A stretch of 16,494 nt of DNA from Bremia lactucae (Eukaryota; Oomycota; Peronosporomycetes; Peronosporales; Peronosporaceae), in assembly GCF_004359215.1 (NCBI RefSeq), contig NC_090627.1:1131119-1147612 (forward strand). The letters are read 5' to 3'. Below, piece after piece: positions 16,450-16,494 of the stretch (within the stretch, counting starts at the first letter, position 1; the number at the start of each line of letters is the position of its first letter). Made by a program: the position numbers and the translations under genes. Under the pieces are notes generated by a model, which saw nothing but the letters and a program-made list of their open reading frames with translations, was not told the origin of the DNA and did no database searches.

Positions 16450-16476
16450 GCGAGCGTATCTTTATAGATACCTCGC
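16450..16476. repeat. Stem-loop, 11 paired bases with one bulge
   Basis: gcgag-c-gtatct (16450-16461) pairs with agatac-ctcgc (16466-16476) around a ttat loop; the single C at 16455 is bulged. The role is unknown; it may belong to an LTR-like repeat at the window end. Confidence 0.75.
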
Positions 16477-16494
16477 GTAACGGATGACGCTAGC

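Larger units (their letters stand above)
16118..16494. other. Window end, repeat-like, no gene
   Basis: No coding block is seen. It holds a 16-bp tandem repeat at 16135-16175, a stem-loop gaagcag-ttaaac-ctgcttc near 16210-16230, an AT-rich part and a 12-bp-class stem-loop at 16450-16476. These suggest another LTR or non-coding repeat, cut by the window end. Confidence 0.45.

Noticed and set aside
1..16494. CRISPR arrays, bacterial operons or rRNA genes
   Set aside because: No regularly spaced repeats, no operon-like gene packing and no rRNA-like conserved blocks. The introns and LTR elements indicate a eukaryotic nuclear genome.

Overview
The window looks like a repeat-rich, gene-poor stretch of an oomycete nuclear genome (Phytophthora / downy-mildew type). 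This is an inference. It rests on the recognisable style of the Ty1/copia and Ty3/gypsy polyproteins, on short GTACGT-type introns of about 90-105 nt in one host gene, and on an oomycete-like initiator element upstream of a secreted-protein gene. No species can be named from the sequence alone.

Layout: (1) 1-~690, the 3' end of a gypsy integrase on the plus strand, heavily mutated. (2) ~690-2870, a mosaic without recognised genes: minus-strand ORF remnants of unknown identity and a 42-bp inverted repeat at 1346-1461. (3) ~2890-6610, one broken copia element on the plus strand with gag, integrase, reverse transcriptase and RNase H in canonical order; a foldback sequence of about 123 bp sits between integrase and RT. 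(4) 6600-6915, a second copia RNase H fragment on the minus strand, tail-to-tail with the first. (5) ~6985-10825, a minus-strand gypsy element: LTR (10825-10315), primer-binding-like site, gag start, gag end, protease, hairpin-rich linker and RT; its 3' half is lost. The central capsid part of gag (~9560-9935) lies on the opposite strand, as if flipped in place. (6) 10826-15654, a host island with two minus-strand genes: a 202-aa predicted secreted protein (12483-13091) and a four-exon tandem thioredoxin gene (15446-14360). (7) 15655-16117, a solo LTR of the same family as the 10315-10825 LTR, with perfect terminal inverted repeats. (8) 16118-16494, a short tandem repeat and stem-loops, probably another repeat.

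The retroelements carry many stops and frameshifts and look non-autonomous and old. The two host genes have intact reading frames (one after splicing) and lie between two LTRs of one family that do not form an element. The main observations are the reconstructed tandem thioredoxin gene whose first domain lost its CxxC motif, the in-place inversion of the gypsy capsid segment, and a series of unexpectedly strong hairpins inside degenerate retroelement DNA.
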